DNA of 64,000 nt from UBA2862 sp045658005 (GTDB lineage: Bacteria > Bacillota > Clostridia > Christensenellales > Aristaeellaceae): NCBI GenBank assembly GCA_045658005.1, contig JAZOUD010000123.1, positions 1-64,000 of the forward strand, read 5' to 3'. The notes below the pieces were generated by a model. It was given only the letters and a program-made list of their open reading frames with translations. It did no database searches and had not been told where the DNA came from. The translations under genes and the position numbers were made by a program. This document shows positions 44,350 through 52,318 of the stretch, piece by piece (position 1 is the stretch's first letter; each line of letters begins with the position of its first letter).

Positions 44350-45273
44350 CTATACAGATGAGTCTTCATACAGCCCCTTGCTGAAATAGCGGTCTCCGCG
44401 ATCTGGAAAGACGACGACAATATTTCCTCTCGCACCATCTTTCACCAACTTCAGCGCTGCCGCCAGGGCACCGCCGGAGGAGGAACCAGCGAATATGCCC
44501 TCCCGACTGGCGAGCAGACGAGCGTTGGCAAACGCCTCAGTATCCGTGATCTTGATGACTTGATCCACAAGCGATATATCCATGGTATCCGGAATGAAGT
44601 CGTTGCCGATGCCTTCGATGTCGTAGTCGCTGTGCTCGCCGCCGCCCATGGTGGAGCCCACCGGGTCGGCCAGCACACCCTGTACGGAAGGATCTTGTTC
44701 CTTCAGATACTTCACGATGCCGCTGTAGGTGCCGCCGCTGCCCGCGCCGCCCACAAGGTAATCCACTTTCCCATTGAGATCGCGCCAGATCTCAGGGCCC
44801 GTGGTCTCGTAGTGGGCAAGCGGGTTTGCGGGGTTGTGGAACTGCCCCAACGAGATGGCGCCGGGGATGGCGTTGCGCAGCAGGTTTGCCTTTTCCTCCG
44901 CGCCAAGCATGCCGCCCTCCCGGGGCGTATTGATGATCTCCGCGCCCAGCGCCCGCATCAGGGTCTGCTTCTCCTGGCTGAACTTGGTGGGCACCACGAA
45001 TATCACCCGGTAGCTCCGGTTCAGCGCCGCGAAGGCGATGCCCAGGCCAGTGTTGCCCGCGGTGGCCTCCACGATGGTACCGCCGGGCCTGATGAGTCCG
45101 TCCCGCTCTGCCTGATCCAGCATATACTTGCCAATGCGATCCTTCACGCTGCCCGACGGGTTCATCAGCTCCAGCTTGGCGTACAGGTCCACACCCTCGG
45201 GCAAGTTGAAGTGGTTCAGCTTCACCAGCGGCGTGTTGCCGATCATTGCCTGTGTGGATTGATAGAGCGCCAT
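44350..45273 (-). CDS. PLP-dependent cysteine synthase / cystathionine beta-synthase (MccA-like)
   Basis: A 307-residue member of the CysK/CBS fold family. PLP lysine Lys44 lies in PSGSVKDR. The substrate loop reads TAGNTG (71-76), as in MccA/CBS-type enzymes, instead of the CysK-type TSGNTG. The phosphate cradle is GSGGTYSG. The long VPTKFSQEKQ segment also fits the MccA/CBS side, which makes cystathionine from homocysteine and an activated serine. It starts 2 nt after the mccB-like gene with GGAGG in front. With that gene it forms a reverse-transsulfuration pair turning homocysteine into cysteine. O-acetylserine sulfhydrylase activity cannot be excluded. Confidence 0.87.
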   Translation of the reverse strand: MALYQSTQAMIGNTPLVKLNHFNLPEGVDLYAKLELMNPSGSVKDRIGKYMLDQAERDGLIRPGGTIVEATAGNTGLGIAFAALNRSYRVIFVVPTKFSQEKQTLMRALGAEIINTPREGGMLGAEEKANLLRNAIPGAISLGQFHNPANPLAHYETTGPEIWRDLNGKVDYLVGGAGSGGTYSGIVKYLKEQDPSVQGVLADPVGSTMGGGEHSDYDIEGIGNDFIPDTMDISLVDQVIKITDTEAFANARLLASREGIFAGSSSGGALAAALKLVKDGARGNIVVVFPDRGDRYFSKGLYEDSSV

Positions 45274-45275
45274 GA

Positions 45276-46436
45276 TTATGCCTCCTTGCTAGCCGCGATG
45301 GCTTGGTCCAAATCTGCAATAAGATCCTCCGCCGCCTCGATGCCGGGCGACAGCCGGATCAGGTTGTCCGAGATGCCCACCTTCAAACGCAAATCCCTCG
45401 GGATGGAGGCATGGGTCATCGTGGAAGGATGGCACGCCAGCGACTCCACGCCGCCGAGGCTCTCCGCAAGCGCGATCAGCTTCAGCGACCTGAAGAAGGT
45501 TCGGAAGTCGTATTCATCTTTGAGCGTAAAGGAGATCATCGAGCCGCCGTTCTTTGCCTGGCGGTTGTTGACCGCGTAGCCGGGATCAACCGGCAGGCCG
45601 GGATAGTGGACCCGCGCTACAGCGTCGTTGGACGCGAGCCATGAAGCGATCTTCTCTGCGTTCTCCACATGCCGGTCCATGCGTACCGCCAGCGTCTTAA
45701 TGCCCCGGATCAGAAGGAAGGCGTCAAACGGCCCCAGCACGCCGCCGGTGGCGTTTTGCAGGAAGTACAGCCGCTCGGCCAGCGCGTCATCCTTCACCAC
45801 CACCAGGCCAGCCACCAAGTCGCTGTGGCCGCCAAGGTACTTCGTGGCGCTGTGGATCACGATGTCCGCGCCCAGCGCCAGCGGCCTTTGCAGGTAGGGT
45901 GTCATGAAGGTGTTGTCCACGATGGTCAGCACGCCGTAGGCCTTCGCCAGCGTGGCCACAGCCGCGATGTCGGTGACGGTCATCAGCGGATTCGCCGGGC
46001 TCTCGATCAGTATGGCCCGCACGTCGTCCGTAATGGCGGTCTCAATGGCAGTGCTGTCTGAGGTATCCACGATGCCGTATTCCAGGCCGAACCGCATGAA
46101 CACCTTGTCCAGCACGCGATAGGTGCCGCCGTAGACGTTGGAGGAGATCAGCACCCTGTCCCCCGTCTTAAACAGCTGGAGCACCGCCGTGATCGCAGCC
46201 ATGCCGGAGGCGAAGGCCAGGCCGTGCGTGCCGCCCTCCAGCTCCGCGATCAGCGCCTCCAGCGTGGCCCGGGTGGGATTGCCTGTGCGGGAATACTCCC
46301 ACTTTGGATTGCCCTCCAGCTCGAACTGCTGGTAGGTGGAGGTCTGGTAGATGGGCACGTTCACCGAATGGGTCAGTTCATCTCCGAAGATGCCGCCGTG
46401 GATGAGCATGGATTCGATCCTGTTGTAGCTGGACAT
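45276..46436 (-). CDS. Trans-sulfuration PLP enzyme, cystathionine gamma-lyase (MccB-like)
   Basis: A 386-residue Cys/Met-metabolism PLP enzyme. PLP lysine Lys199 lies in HSATKYLGGHSD. Other landmarks are YSRTGNPTRATLE, FASGMAAI and the C-terminal ESLGGVESLACHP. Family members act as cystathionine gamma-lyase, gamma-synthase or methionine gamma-lyase. Pairing with an MccA-like gene favours cystathionine gamma-lyase (MccB), releasing cysteine. ATG 46436 has AAAGGAG 7 nt upstream. It is preceded by a complete leader-peptide attenuator with cysteine codons, which implies induction when Cys-tRNA is scarce. Confidence 0.9.
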   Translation of the reverse strand: MSSYNRIESMLIHGGIFGDELTHSVNVPIYQTSTYQQFELEGNPKWEYSRTGNPTRATLEALIAELEGGTHGLAFASGMAAITAVLQLFKTGDRVLISSNVYGGTYRVLDKVFMRFGLEYGIVDTSDSTAIETAITDDVRAILIESPANPLMTVTDIAAVATLAKAYGVLTIVDNTFMTPYLQRPLALGADIVIHSATKYLGGHSDLVAGLVVVKDDALAERLYFLQNATGGVLGPFDAFLLIRGIKTLAVRMDRHVENAEKIASWLASNDAVARVHYPGLPVDPGYAVNNRQAKNGGSMISFTLKDEYDFRTFFRSLKLIALAESLGGVESLACHPSTMTHASIPRDLRLKVGISDNLIRLSPGIEAAEDLIADLDQAIAASKEA

Positions 46437-46464
46437 ATGAAAACTCCTTTCGACCTGAACACAG

Positions 46465-46509
46465 AAAAACGCCCGCCGCCTTGTTCCAATGGAATCCCGG
46501 CAGCGGGCG
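46465..46509 (-). terminator. Attenuator terminator with alternative antiterminator
   Basis: Read on the minus strand, CGCCCGCTGCC (46509-46499) pairs with GGCGGCGGGCG (46480-46470) in an 11-bp stem with one G-U, followed by TTTTT (46469-46465). Bases 46503-46496 (CTGCCGGG) can instead pair with CCTGGCAG (46561-46554) inside the leader ORF. That alternative would break the terminator's 5' arm. It lies 28 nt before the mccB-like start codon. Confidence 0.9.
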
Positions 46510-46531
46510 ACGCGACGATTTATTTCCGTCG

Positions 46532-46597
46532 TCATTGCATGCAAAGCAACCCTCTGCCAGGACGTTTACAACAACAGGCGACAGAATTGTAAATCAT
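46532..46597 (-). CDS. Cysteine leader peptide of the mcc operon
   Basis: A 21-codon ORF beginning MIYNSVACCCKRPG and ending LLCMQ then TGA. It has GAGGTG 5 nt before its ATG and lies about 27 nt after the predicted transcription start. Codons 8-10 are three consecutive TGT cysteine codons, with a fourth Cys at 19. The antiterminator 5' arm overlaps codons 13-15, a few nt downstream of the Cys run. A ribosome stalled for lack of Cys-tRNA would leave that arm free and allow read-through. A ribosome reaching the stop would cover it and let the terminator form. The peptide itself probably has no function. Confidence 0.88.
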   Translation of the reverse strand: MIYNSVACCCKRPGRGLLCMQ

Positions 46598-46630
46598 GTT
46601 CGCACCTCATTCCCGATTGATTTAGTAGGT

Positions 46631-46659
46631 ATTGTAACCGACGGGATTTCGTTTGTCAA
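46631..46659 (-). promoter_or_regulatory. Sigma-A promoter of the mcc attenuator operon
   Basis: On the minus strand TTGACA (46659-46654), 17 bp, TACAAT (46636-46631), a near-consensus promoter. It places the start near 46624, just before the leader ORF. Confidence 0.88.
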
Positions 46660-46706
46660 CCCCTGAAGCTATAGCATATTTTTATGCCTGTCCATTGTCA
46701 AAGACT

Positions 46707-46721
46707 ATTGGACAATCCAAT
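46707..46721. promoter_or_regulatory. Inverted repeat upstream of the AhpD-like gene
   Basis: ATTGGA-CAA-TCCAAT lies 40 bp before the start codon of the downstream gene, between it and the divergent mcc promoter. It may be an operator; no regulator is adjacent. Confidence 0.35.
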
Positions 46722-46761
46722 GTAGCGCATGGTAACATAACCCGGCAGAGGGGGTAATACC

Positions 46762-47274
46762 ATGCCGCGAATATCAAAAATCGATCTGAACAACGCTTCG
46801 CCTGAAGTCCGGGAAGCGGTTGCCGCCCACCTTTCGGAGGGCTATCGGCTGACGAATGAAAAGCTGACGCTCCTGCACAATGTCACCGCCTTCAATGCGC
46901 TGGAGGCGCAGTCCTACGCGCTGGACAGGGAGTTCCAGCGCCTCGTGGGCAAGCGCGCGGCGGATTTCTTTGAATACACCATCTCCCTTGAAAACGACTG
47001 CCTGGTGTGCAGCCGGTACTTCGCCAAGCTGCTTCGGCAGAACGGCATCGAGGATTTTGAGCACTTCGCCTTTACCGACGAGGAGCAGCTGCTGATCGAC
47101 TACGGACGCGCCCTGGCCAGGGATGCAAAGCACATTCCCGACGAACTGTTCGACCGGCTGCGCTCCGCATTTTCCGAGGAGACCATCGTGGTCGCGACCG
47201 CCATGGGTGTGTTCATGATCGCCAACAACGTCTTCAATGACGCGCTGCAGGTCGAACCGGAAGGCAAGGTGTGA
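46762..47274 (+). CDS. Carboxymuconolactone decarboxylase / AhpD-like protein
   Basis: A 170-residue all-helical protein of the AhpD-like superfamily, whose members are thiol peroxidases or decarboxylases. The CxxC active site is present (Cys80 and Cys83 in ENDCLVCSRYF). The histidine that normally follows the second Cys by four residues is Phe87, so standard AhpD chemistry is uncertain. AGAGGGGGT precedes the ATG. It is transcribed away from the mcc operon. Confidence 0.8.
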   Translation: MPRISKIDLNNASPEVREAVAAHLSEGYRLTNEKLTLLHNVTAFNALEAQSYALDREFQRLVGKRAADFFEYTISLENDCLVCSRYFAKLLRQNGIEDFEHFAFTDEEQLLIDYGRALARDAKHIPDELFDRLRSAFSEETIVVATAMGVFMIANNVFNDALQVEPEGKV

Positions 47275-47314
47275 ATGACGACGGCTTCCATTGGAGGCCG
47301 CCGTCTTTATGCGC

Positions 47315-48188
47315 CTACGCTTGATTCAGCGTCTCGTTCATGCTGCCGGTACGATAGCCGAGGATATCGAGCGTGACATAAGCAAAGCCGATTTCCTTGA
47401 AGGCCTGTGCCACCTTCAGTCGGGCCGGTTCCTCCATGAACTGGGGAAACTGTTCCGGGGGCAGCTCGATGCGGGCAATTATTCCCATGGATGCGCACGC
47501 GCAGCTGCGTGAAACCCATATCCAGCAGGAGCTGTTCCGCCTTGTCCACCATGCCGAGCTTTTCCACATTGATGGTATCGCCGTAGGGAAAGCGGCTGGA
47601 CAGGCAGGCGAAAGACTGTTTGTTCCAGGTTGCAAGGCCCAGGTGCTTTGACAGCATGCGGATGTCCAGCTTCGTAAAGCCGTGCTCGCGCAGCGGGCTC
47701 AGGATGCCCAGCTCGGCCACCGCCTGCAGGCCGGGTCGGTAGTCGCCATTATCGTCGATGTTGGAACACTCCAGCACCGCGGCGATGCCTTCCTCGCGCT
47801 GAATGTTCAGTATCTTCCCGAACAACTCCCGCTTGCACAGGTAGCAGCGGTTCTTCGGGTTGTGGGCGAACCCCTCCACCGAAAGTTCCTCCGACAGGAA
47901 CACGATCTGCCGGATGCCGTTGGCCTGACAGAACGCCTCGGCCTCCTTCAATTCCCGCTCCGGGAATGTCGCCGAGGACGCCGTGGCCGCAAGGGCATTC
48001 CCGCCCAACGCCGCTTTCGCCGCATGCAGCAAAAAGGTAGAATCCACGCCGCCCGAGAAGGCGACCGGTTGAACGATGGTAATGTATGCTCTGTCGATCT
48101 GCTCACGCCTCTCATTACATATGGCCCAAAACAAGGAAAAGGGGTACGGCCAATCACCGTACCCCATCAATCTTATGCTCTGATCCAT
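47315..48188 (-). pseudogene. larE: LarE-type sulfur transferase, 5'-truncated and frameshifted
   Basis: LarE is an ATP-dependent sacrificial sulfur transferase that builds the nickel-pincer cofactor of lactate racemase. The PP-loop motif FSGGVDST, the CYLCKRELF region carrying the sacrificed cysteine, and the CLSSRFPYG motif are clear. Two defects are visible. Sequence upstream of VAFSGG (about 48070) is not LarE-like, so roughly the first 20 residues are missing. One extra base near 47480 shifts the frame, since IARIELPPEQF continues in another frame to a stop at 47315. No larB or larC is seen. The 5' break lies next to a serine-recombinase gene end, so integration into larE is a likely cause. 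Confidence 0.75.
48141..48165 (-). terminator. Terminator of the serine recombinase
   Basis: GGGGTACGG (48141-48149) and CCGTACCCC (48157-48165) form a 9-bp stem with a 7-nt loop. On the minus strand it is followed by TTTTCCTTGTTTTG. The recombinase stop codon lies in the loop. Confidence 0.75.
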
Positions 48189-48975
48189 CCCTCAACACAT
48201 ACACCAAACGAATGTCCTTCTTTGTCCCACTGACGACCACCTTCTCTACGAACGCCGTGAATACCGCCGGATCAAACTCCAGGCACTCCTCCTGCCCGGC
48301 CAGCATGCGCATGAACAGCGATATCCGCTTTGCCCGGTATTCCTTGTCCTCCTTCTCACGCTGGATCACCACAATCTTCGCCGCCAGCCTCTCGTACTGA
48401 CTGACCAGCCGGTCGTATTCCGGAGTGAACTCGTCTTCCGTCATCTGCGTCCGTGCGTTCTCATTGACCAGTCCTCGGATTCTCTGCGCCAGTCCCACAG
48501 CCTGATCCTGTAGCTTGGCAATCTGCCTGGCCTGTTCATCGGTGGTCAGCACCCCATCCAGAATCTGTCTGCAGCCCTCCATCACCTCTTGCTTCCTTAC
48601 CAACAGCCTGGCCATCACTTGGACGAAACCCGCCTTGACGGTCTTCTCCTTGACATGTGGCGTTGTGCAGCGCTTTACCTTCTCGTATTTCCGTTTGCAG
48701 CGCCATATCAAGGTGCGGTATGGATCATTTGAATGCCAGACCTTGCTTCCGTAGAAGCCGCCACAGTCCGCGCATACAATCCTGCTGGCGAACACGCCGC
48801 GTCCGCTGTACCGACTTCCAAACTGCCTGCGGCTCTCGATCTCCATCTGCACCAGTTCAAAAAACTCGGCACTGACGATGGCTGGGTGGCTGTTCCTGAC
48901 GTGATACTGCGGAAGCTCGCCCTCATTTTTCTTCATCTTCTTCGTGGGGAAGTCCGTGCAGAAGGTCTTCTGCAA
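48154..48975 (-). pseudogene. Large serine recombinase, C-terminal fragment
   Basis: 273 residues matching the recombinase and zinc-ribbon/coiled-coil parts of a large serine integrase (conjugative transposon/phage type). Visible are LQKTFCTDF..TKKMKKNEGE, NSHPAIVSAEFF, the C4 zinc region (CADCGG.. and C..CTTPH), a coiled coil, and a C-terminal end. The N-terminal resolvase domain with the catalytic serine (about 200 residues) is absent, and a stop lies just upstream in frame. The protein cannot recombine DNA. It marks the end of a former integrative element abutting larE. Confidence 0.82.
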
Positions 48976-48999
48976 AATCGCATGGCTTTACCATCTCCC

Positions 49000-49173
49000 C
49001 TACTCCCGTTTCAAACGATCCGCCAGCCTGCAGATCGCTTCCACTGCCCTCAAAACTGTAAATATTGTATGTGACGGGTCCCCCTCTCTGATGCGCAAGG
49101 TGCGCCTGATCTCCTTCGGTATGACCACCCGGCCCAGTTCGTCTATCCTTCTTACAATGCCCGTCGCTCGCAT
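49000..49173 (-). pseudogene. AbrB/SpoVT-type regulator, C-terminally disrupted
   Basis: The first 35 or so residues (MRATGIVRRIDELGRVVIPK, then EIRRTLRIREGDP) are a textbook AbrB swapped-hairpin DNA-binding domain, as in SpoVT. After GDP the sequence no longer resembles the family and stops at 49000. In a different frame the text continues to 48923, so a frameshift or a rearrangement at about 49085 has removed the normal C-terminus. The region runs directly into the recombinase fragment. Confidence 0.65.
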
Positions 49174-49290
49174 AAAAAACGCCTCCGATACGCTCAAACT
49201 GCTTCATGATGTGTGCGTAGTTTGCACGAATCGGGGCGTTTTATGCGTTTTCGCTGACTTCGCAGGCTTACAGGCGTTCATGCTCTCCTT

Positions 49291-49845
49291 TTATGCCGGC
49301 CTGGTCGCCACCGTCAAGCGCGTCAGCGGGCATCCCGACGCAAACAGCCTTTGATAGACTGCTTTGCACTTTTCATAGCGTTCAAATGCCTTGAGCGCTT
49401 CACATTCATTGGAATACACCTTCCAGCAGCCGCAGGACAGGCAATTCCTGCCGCCGTTTTCGATAAATCCCAACACGTCCTCCAGCGGATAACCCAGGAA
49501 TACGCCGATCTCATGAGGAAATGCGTCGAGACTGTGAAGCCGCGTCCGCAGTATATCCAGCGCGCCTTCAACATCAAAGGCGCTGTATCCACAGGCTTCA
49601 AGCAGCTGCCGCACACCTTTGTCTGCGAGCGACTTTTCCAGTTCTTCCGCCCGGTAGAGGTAGATCAGCGCTTTCCCCCGGAAGATTTTCAGTATCGTCA
49701 TTGTCACGCCCTTGTCCATAAGCTGCTCGCTCAGCGTGGCGAATTCCGCAGGAAAGCCATCCCACATGGTATAGTTGAACAGGTTGCCGAGCTTCAGCCG
49801 CGCCAATGTTGGCGAAGCATGGTTGATAATCGCGCGTTCCAGCAT
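49291..49845 (-). CDS. DUF3793 family protein
   Basis: A 184-residue intact member of DUF3793, found in anaerobic Clostridia, often near iron-uptake or flavodoxin genes; no activity is known. The family sequence FPHEIGVFLGYPLEDVLGFIENGG is present, followed by CLSCGCWKVYSN with three cysteines and an ending around the YEKCKAVYQRL helix. The ATG at 49845 has GTGAGG about 7 nt upstream. A near-consensus promoter overlapped by two TTAGT/ACTAA inverted repeats suggests tight repression. It is intact although its neighbours are broken. Confidence 0.85.
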   Translation of the reverse strand: MLERAIINHASPTLARLKLGNLFNYTMWDGFPAEFATLSEQLMDKGVTMTILKIFRGKALIYLYRAEELEKSLADKGVRQLLEACGYSAFDVEGALDILRTRLHSLDAFPHEIGVFLGYPLEDVLGFIENGGRNCLSCGCWKVYSNECEALKAFERYEKCKAVYQRLFASGCPLTRLTVATRPA

Positions 49846-49864
49846 AGCATGTCCTCACTTTGTG

Positions 49865-49916
49865 TTAGTAGTGACTAATCTTTAGTTATAATATACTAAC
49901 CATAGATAATTGTCAA
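49865..49916 (-). promoter_or_regulatory. Promoter and two-site operator of the DUF3793 gene
   Basis: On the minus strand TTGACA (49916-49911), 17 bp, TATTAT (49893-49888). TTAGT-N8-ACTAA (49882-49899) covers the -10. TTAGT-N4-ACTAA (49865-49878) covers the likely transcription start. The half-sites are identical, so one repressor probably binds both. Iron-responsive control is an inference from DUF3793 contexts elsewhere. Confidence 0.65.
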
Positions 49917-50289
49917 TGGATTTATCTGAATTTCACATTTGGATTTAGACCTGGTTTATATATTTGCAATATACATAAGCATTCAGTTTGTTTTCGTGAC
50001 TGGAAAACACTTCTTGCAAACTGATACTGCCTATGGTAAACTTGGCTTATACATACACGATGAGGATAAAGCAATTCAACAGAGCGCTGAAAAAGCTGCT
50101 GGAAGAAGTATGACCGCAGAGCGACTGAACGCGCTCGCTTCCTCCAGGGACACTGACCGCCTTCCTGAAGCAGCAGAGTTCTCAGTGATAACCAACCGCA
50201 AAGCATCACCGCGACGGCTTCATATTGACCGAAGAGTGAACAAGGAAGTGGTTGCGGCCAGTTCAACCAAAGTCGAAAGGAAGAAACGA
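49917..50289. other. Gap with no recognisable gene before iolG
   Basis: About 370 bp without a convincing gene. An open frame continuous with iolG extends upstream to about 49939, but its translation resembles nothing known and there is no start-site support. A short reading at 50061-50114 ends ALKKLLEEV and could be a gene remnant. Confidence 0.4.
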
Positions 50290-51313
50290 ATGAAAACACT
50301 CCGAATTGGAATCATCGGCGCGGGCCGCATCGGCAGGCTGTATGCCAATAATCTGAAAAGCCGTGTACCTGGCGCGGAGTTGGCCGCCATCTCCGATGTC
50401 TATGCGCCCGCAGCCAAGGAGGTTGCCGCTGCCCTGGGCATCGCGGCCTTCAGCGATTATCGCGACATTCTGTCCGATCCCACCGTCGACGCGGTCTTTA
50501 TCTGTTCTTCCACGGATACGCACCTCTCCCATCTCCATCGAAGCCGCCAGGGCGGGCAAGCACATTTTCTGCGAGAAGCCCATCGACCACGACCTGGACA
50601 AGATCAAAGCCGTGATCGAGGCTGTCAAGGCATCCGGCGTCAAGTACCAGGTCGGCTTCAACCGGCGCTTTGACCGCAACTTCAGGCGCGTCCATGAGGT
50701 CGTGAAGGCGGGCAGCGTCGGCGACGTTCACATTGTGAAGGTCACGAGCCGCGACCCGGAAGCCCCGCCCCTCTCCTATGTCAGGACCTCGGGCGGCCTG
50801 TTCCTGGACATGGCCATCCATGATTTCGACATGGTGCGCTACCTGACCGGCAGTGAGGTCACGGAGGTCAGCGCCTTCGGGGCGTGCCTGGTCGACCCGG
50901 AGATCGGAAAAGCGGGCGACGTGGACACCTGCACCATCATGCTGAGGTTTGAAAACGGTGCACTGGGCGTCATCGACAACAGCCGCCAGGCGGTCTACGG
51001 CTATGACCAGAGGATCGAGGTGTTTGGCTCAAGGGGATGCGTGACGGCTGACAACGAGACCGCCAACAACACGACGCTGTATACAGCGGACGCCGTGACC
51101 CGTGAAAAGCCACTGTGGTTCTTCCTGGAAAGGTACAACGACGCCTACATCGCCGAGGCACAGAACTTTGTGGATGCCTGCCTCAACGATCGGGAAACCC
51201 TGGTTGGCGTCAACGACGGGCTCCAGCCGGTATTGATCGGACTGGCGGCGAAGGAAAGCTGCGCGCGGGGCGGCATGCCAGTGAGGATTGACAAGGAGGG
51301 CCGCCATGACTGA
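50290..51313 (+). pseudogene. iolG: Inositol 2-dehydrogenase / Gfo-Idh-MocA oxidoreductase, frameshifted
   Basis: NAD-dependent sugar/inositol dehydrogenase family. The Rossmann motif RIGIIGAGRIG lies at the start. The first frame runs to CSSTDTH, then becomes nonsense. In the neighbouring frame SPISIEAARAGKHIFCEKPI continues to a normal C-terminus with NRRFDRNF, GGLFLDMAIHDFD and YNDAYIAE. One extra C near 50521-50524 (CACC for CAC) restores a full product of about 340 residues. Catalytic Lys (EKPI) and the Asp/His (AIHDFD) are intact. It may be an in vivo mutation or a base-calling error. The ATG at 50290 follows AAAGGAAG. It overlaps the hydrolase gene by 8 nt. Confidence 0.75.
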
Positions 51314-52061
51314 AATCATCAAGATCCCCGCCAGTATGGGCAGCCTCTACGGGGTTCTCCATGCACGATCCTCATGCCTGCTCATCCTCTCCCATGGCTT
51401 CGGCGGCAGCCATACGAATCATCATGACTATGCTGACTTCTTCTTATCCAAGGGAATGTCGGTGTTCAATCTGGACTTCTGCGGCGGCGGACTGGAGAGC
51501 AAGAGCGATGGATCGATGCTGGAGATGACAGTCCTCACCGAAGCTGAAGATCTCAACGCGGTGATCGACCATTTCAAAAACGATCCTCGCTTCACAAAGC
51601 TATTCCTGATGGGCTTCAGTCAGGGCGGTTTCGTGTCTTCATATGTGGCAGCACAGAGGCCGGAGGATGTAGCCGGACTTGTCCTCGAATACCCCGCCTA
51701 CGTCCTGCAGGATGACGCCAGAAAAAGAATGCTGCCCGATGGCGCCTTCCCTGCCACCAGCAATGTTATGGGGCAAACGATTGGCCGTGTTTACAATGAA
51801 GCTGCAGTCTCCTTTGATATTTATGATGTAATCGGAGGTTACACCGGCAAAGCCCTCATCCTTCACGGCGATCAGGATGGGATTGTCCCCTTGAAATATT
51901 CCGCCCGCGCGGCGAAGGTAATCCCAAAGGCGGAGTTGATCGTCATTCCCGGCCAGGGGCATGGGTTTACCGGGACAGCCAGGCGGCAGGCGATGGAAAA
52001 GGAATGGGCTTTCATCCAGAGGTGCCTTATAGTAAGAGCCCCCTCGTATATTGTCGAGTGA
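51306..52061 (+). CDS. Alpha/beta hydrolase
   Basis: A 251-residue serine hydrolase with the nucleophile elbow GFSQGG (Ser105), Asp191 in LHGDQDGIV and His219 in PGQGHGF. The oxyanion motif is HGFGGSHTNHH. The substrate is unknown; similar enzymes are carboxylesterases or acyl hydrolases. GGAGG precedes ATG 51306, which overlaps the iolG end, suggesting they were co-transcribed. The last dozen residues (CLIVRAPSYIVE) are unlike family ends and meet a disrupted region with an integrase remnant, so the C-terminus may be altered. Confidence 0.82.
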   Translation: MTEIIKIPASMGSLYGVLHARSSCLLILSHGFGGSHTNHHDYADFFLSKGMSVFNLDFCGGGLESKSDGSMLEMTVLTEAEDLNAVIDHFKNDPRFTKLFLMGFSQGGFVSSYVAAQRPEDVAGLVLEYPAYVLQDDARKRMLPDGAFPATSNVMGQTIGRVYNEAAVSFDIYDVIGGYTGKALILHGDQDGIVPLKYSARAAKVIPKAELIVIPGQGHGFTGTARRQAMEKEWAFIQRCLIVRAPSYIVE

Positions 52062-52144
52062 CTGCTGGCGCAGAGAGAAAAGAGCAGGGCTTGTTTTAGC
52101 CTATATGTTGATTGCTTGTAAACCAAAAATATGAAAAACCTATT

Positions 52145-52318
52145 GTATTTAACTTTGGCGTAGATATCCATAGTAATCTTACTGTTCTCATGACCAGCAA
52201 GATATTGAACAGTTTTGGGGTCGACGCCTGCATAAATCAGATTAGTAATGTAGGTATGACGCAACTGATGCGGTGTCACATCGAAATCCAAGCTGTAGAC
52301 TACATGTCCATTGTTTCT
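52145..52318 (-). pseudogene. Tyrosine integrase, C-terminal remnant
   Basis: A short frame holding FDVTPHQLRHTYITNLI and GHENSKITMDIYAKVKYN. These are the His-x-x-Arg box, the second His and the nucleophile Tyr of a phage/ICE integrase. Nothing of the N-terminal part or the other catalytic residues remains. Its upstream end is fused to a sortase gene at about 52320, and its downstream end dissolves before the hydrolase stop. Confidence 0.75.

Noticed and set aside
46436..46630. T-box or SAM riboswitch in the mcc leader
   Set aside because: No T-box AGGGTGGNACCGCG motif or SAM-I core is seen. The leader ORF with Cys codons and its alternative pairings explain the structure better.
48923..48994. 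A 23-codon ORF after the AbrB remnant
   Set aside because: It overlaps, out of frame, the authentic recombinase sequence LQKTF..KKMKK; its codons are explained by that.
49939..50289. N-terminal extension of the iolG product
   Set aside because: The upstream residues have no dehydrogenase similarity, and the ATG at 50290 with AAAGGAAG gives the normal N-terminus.
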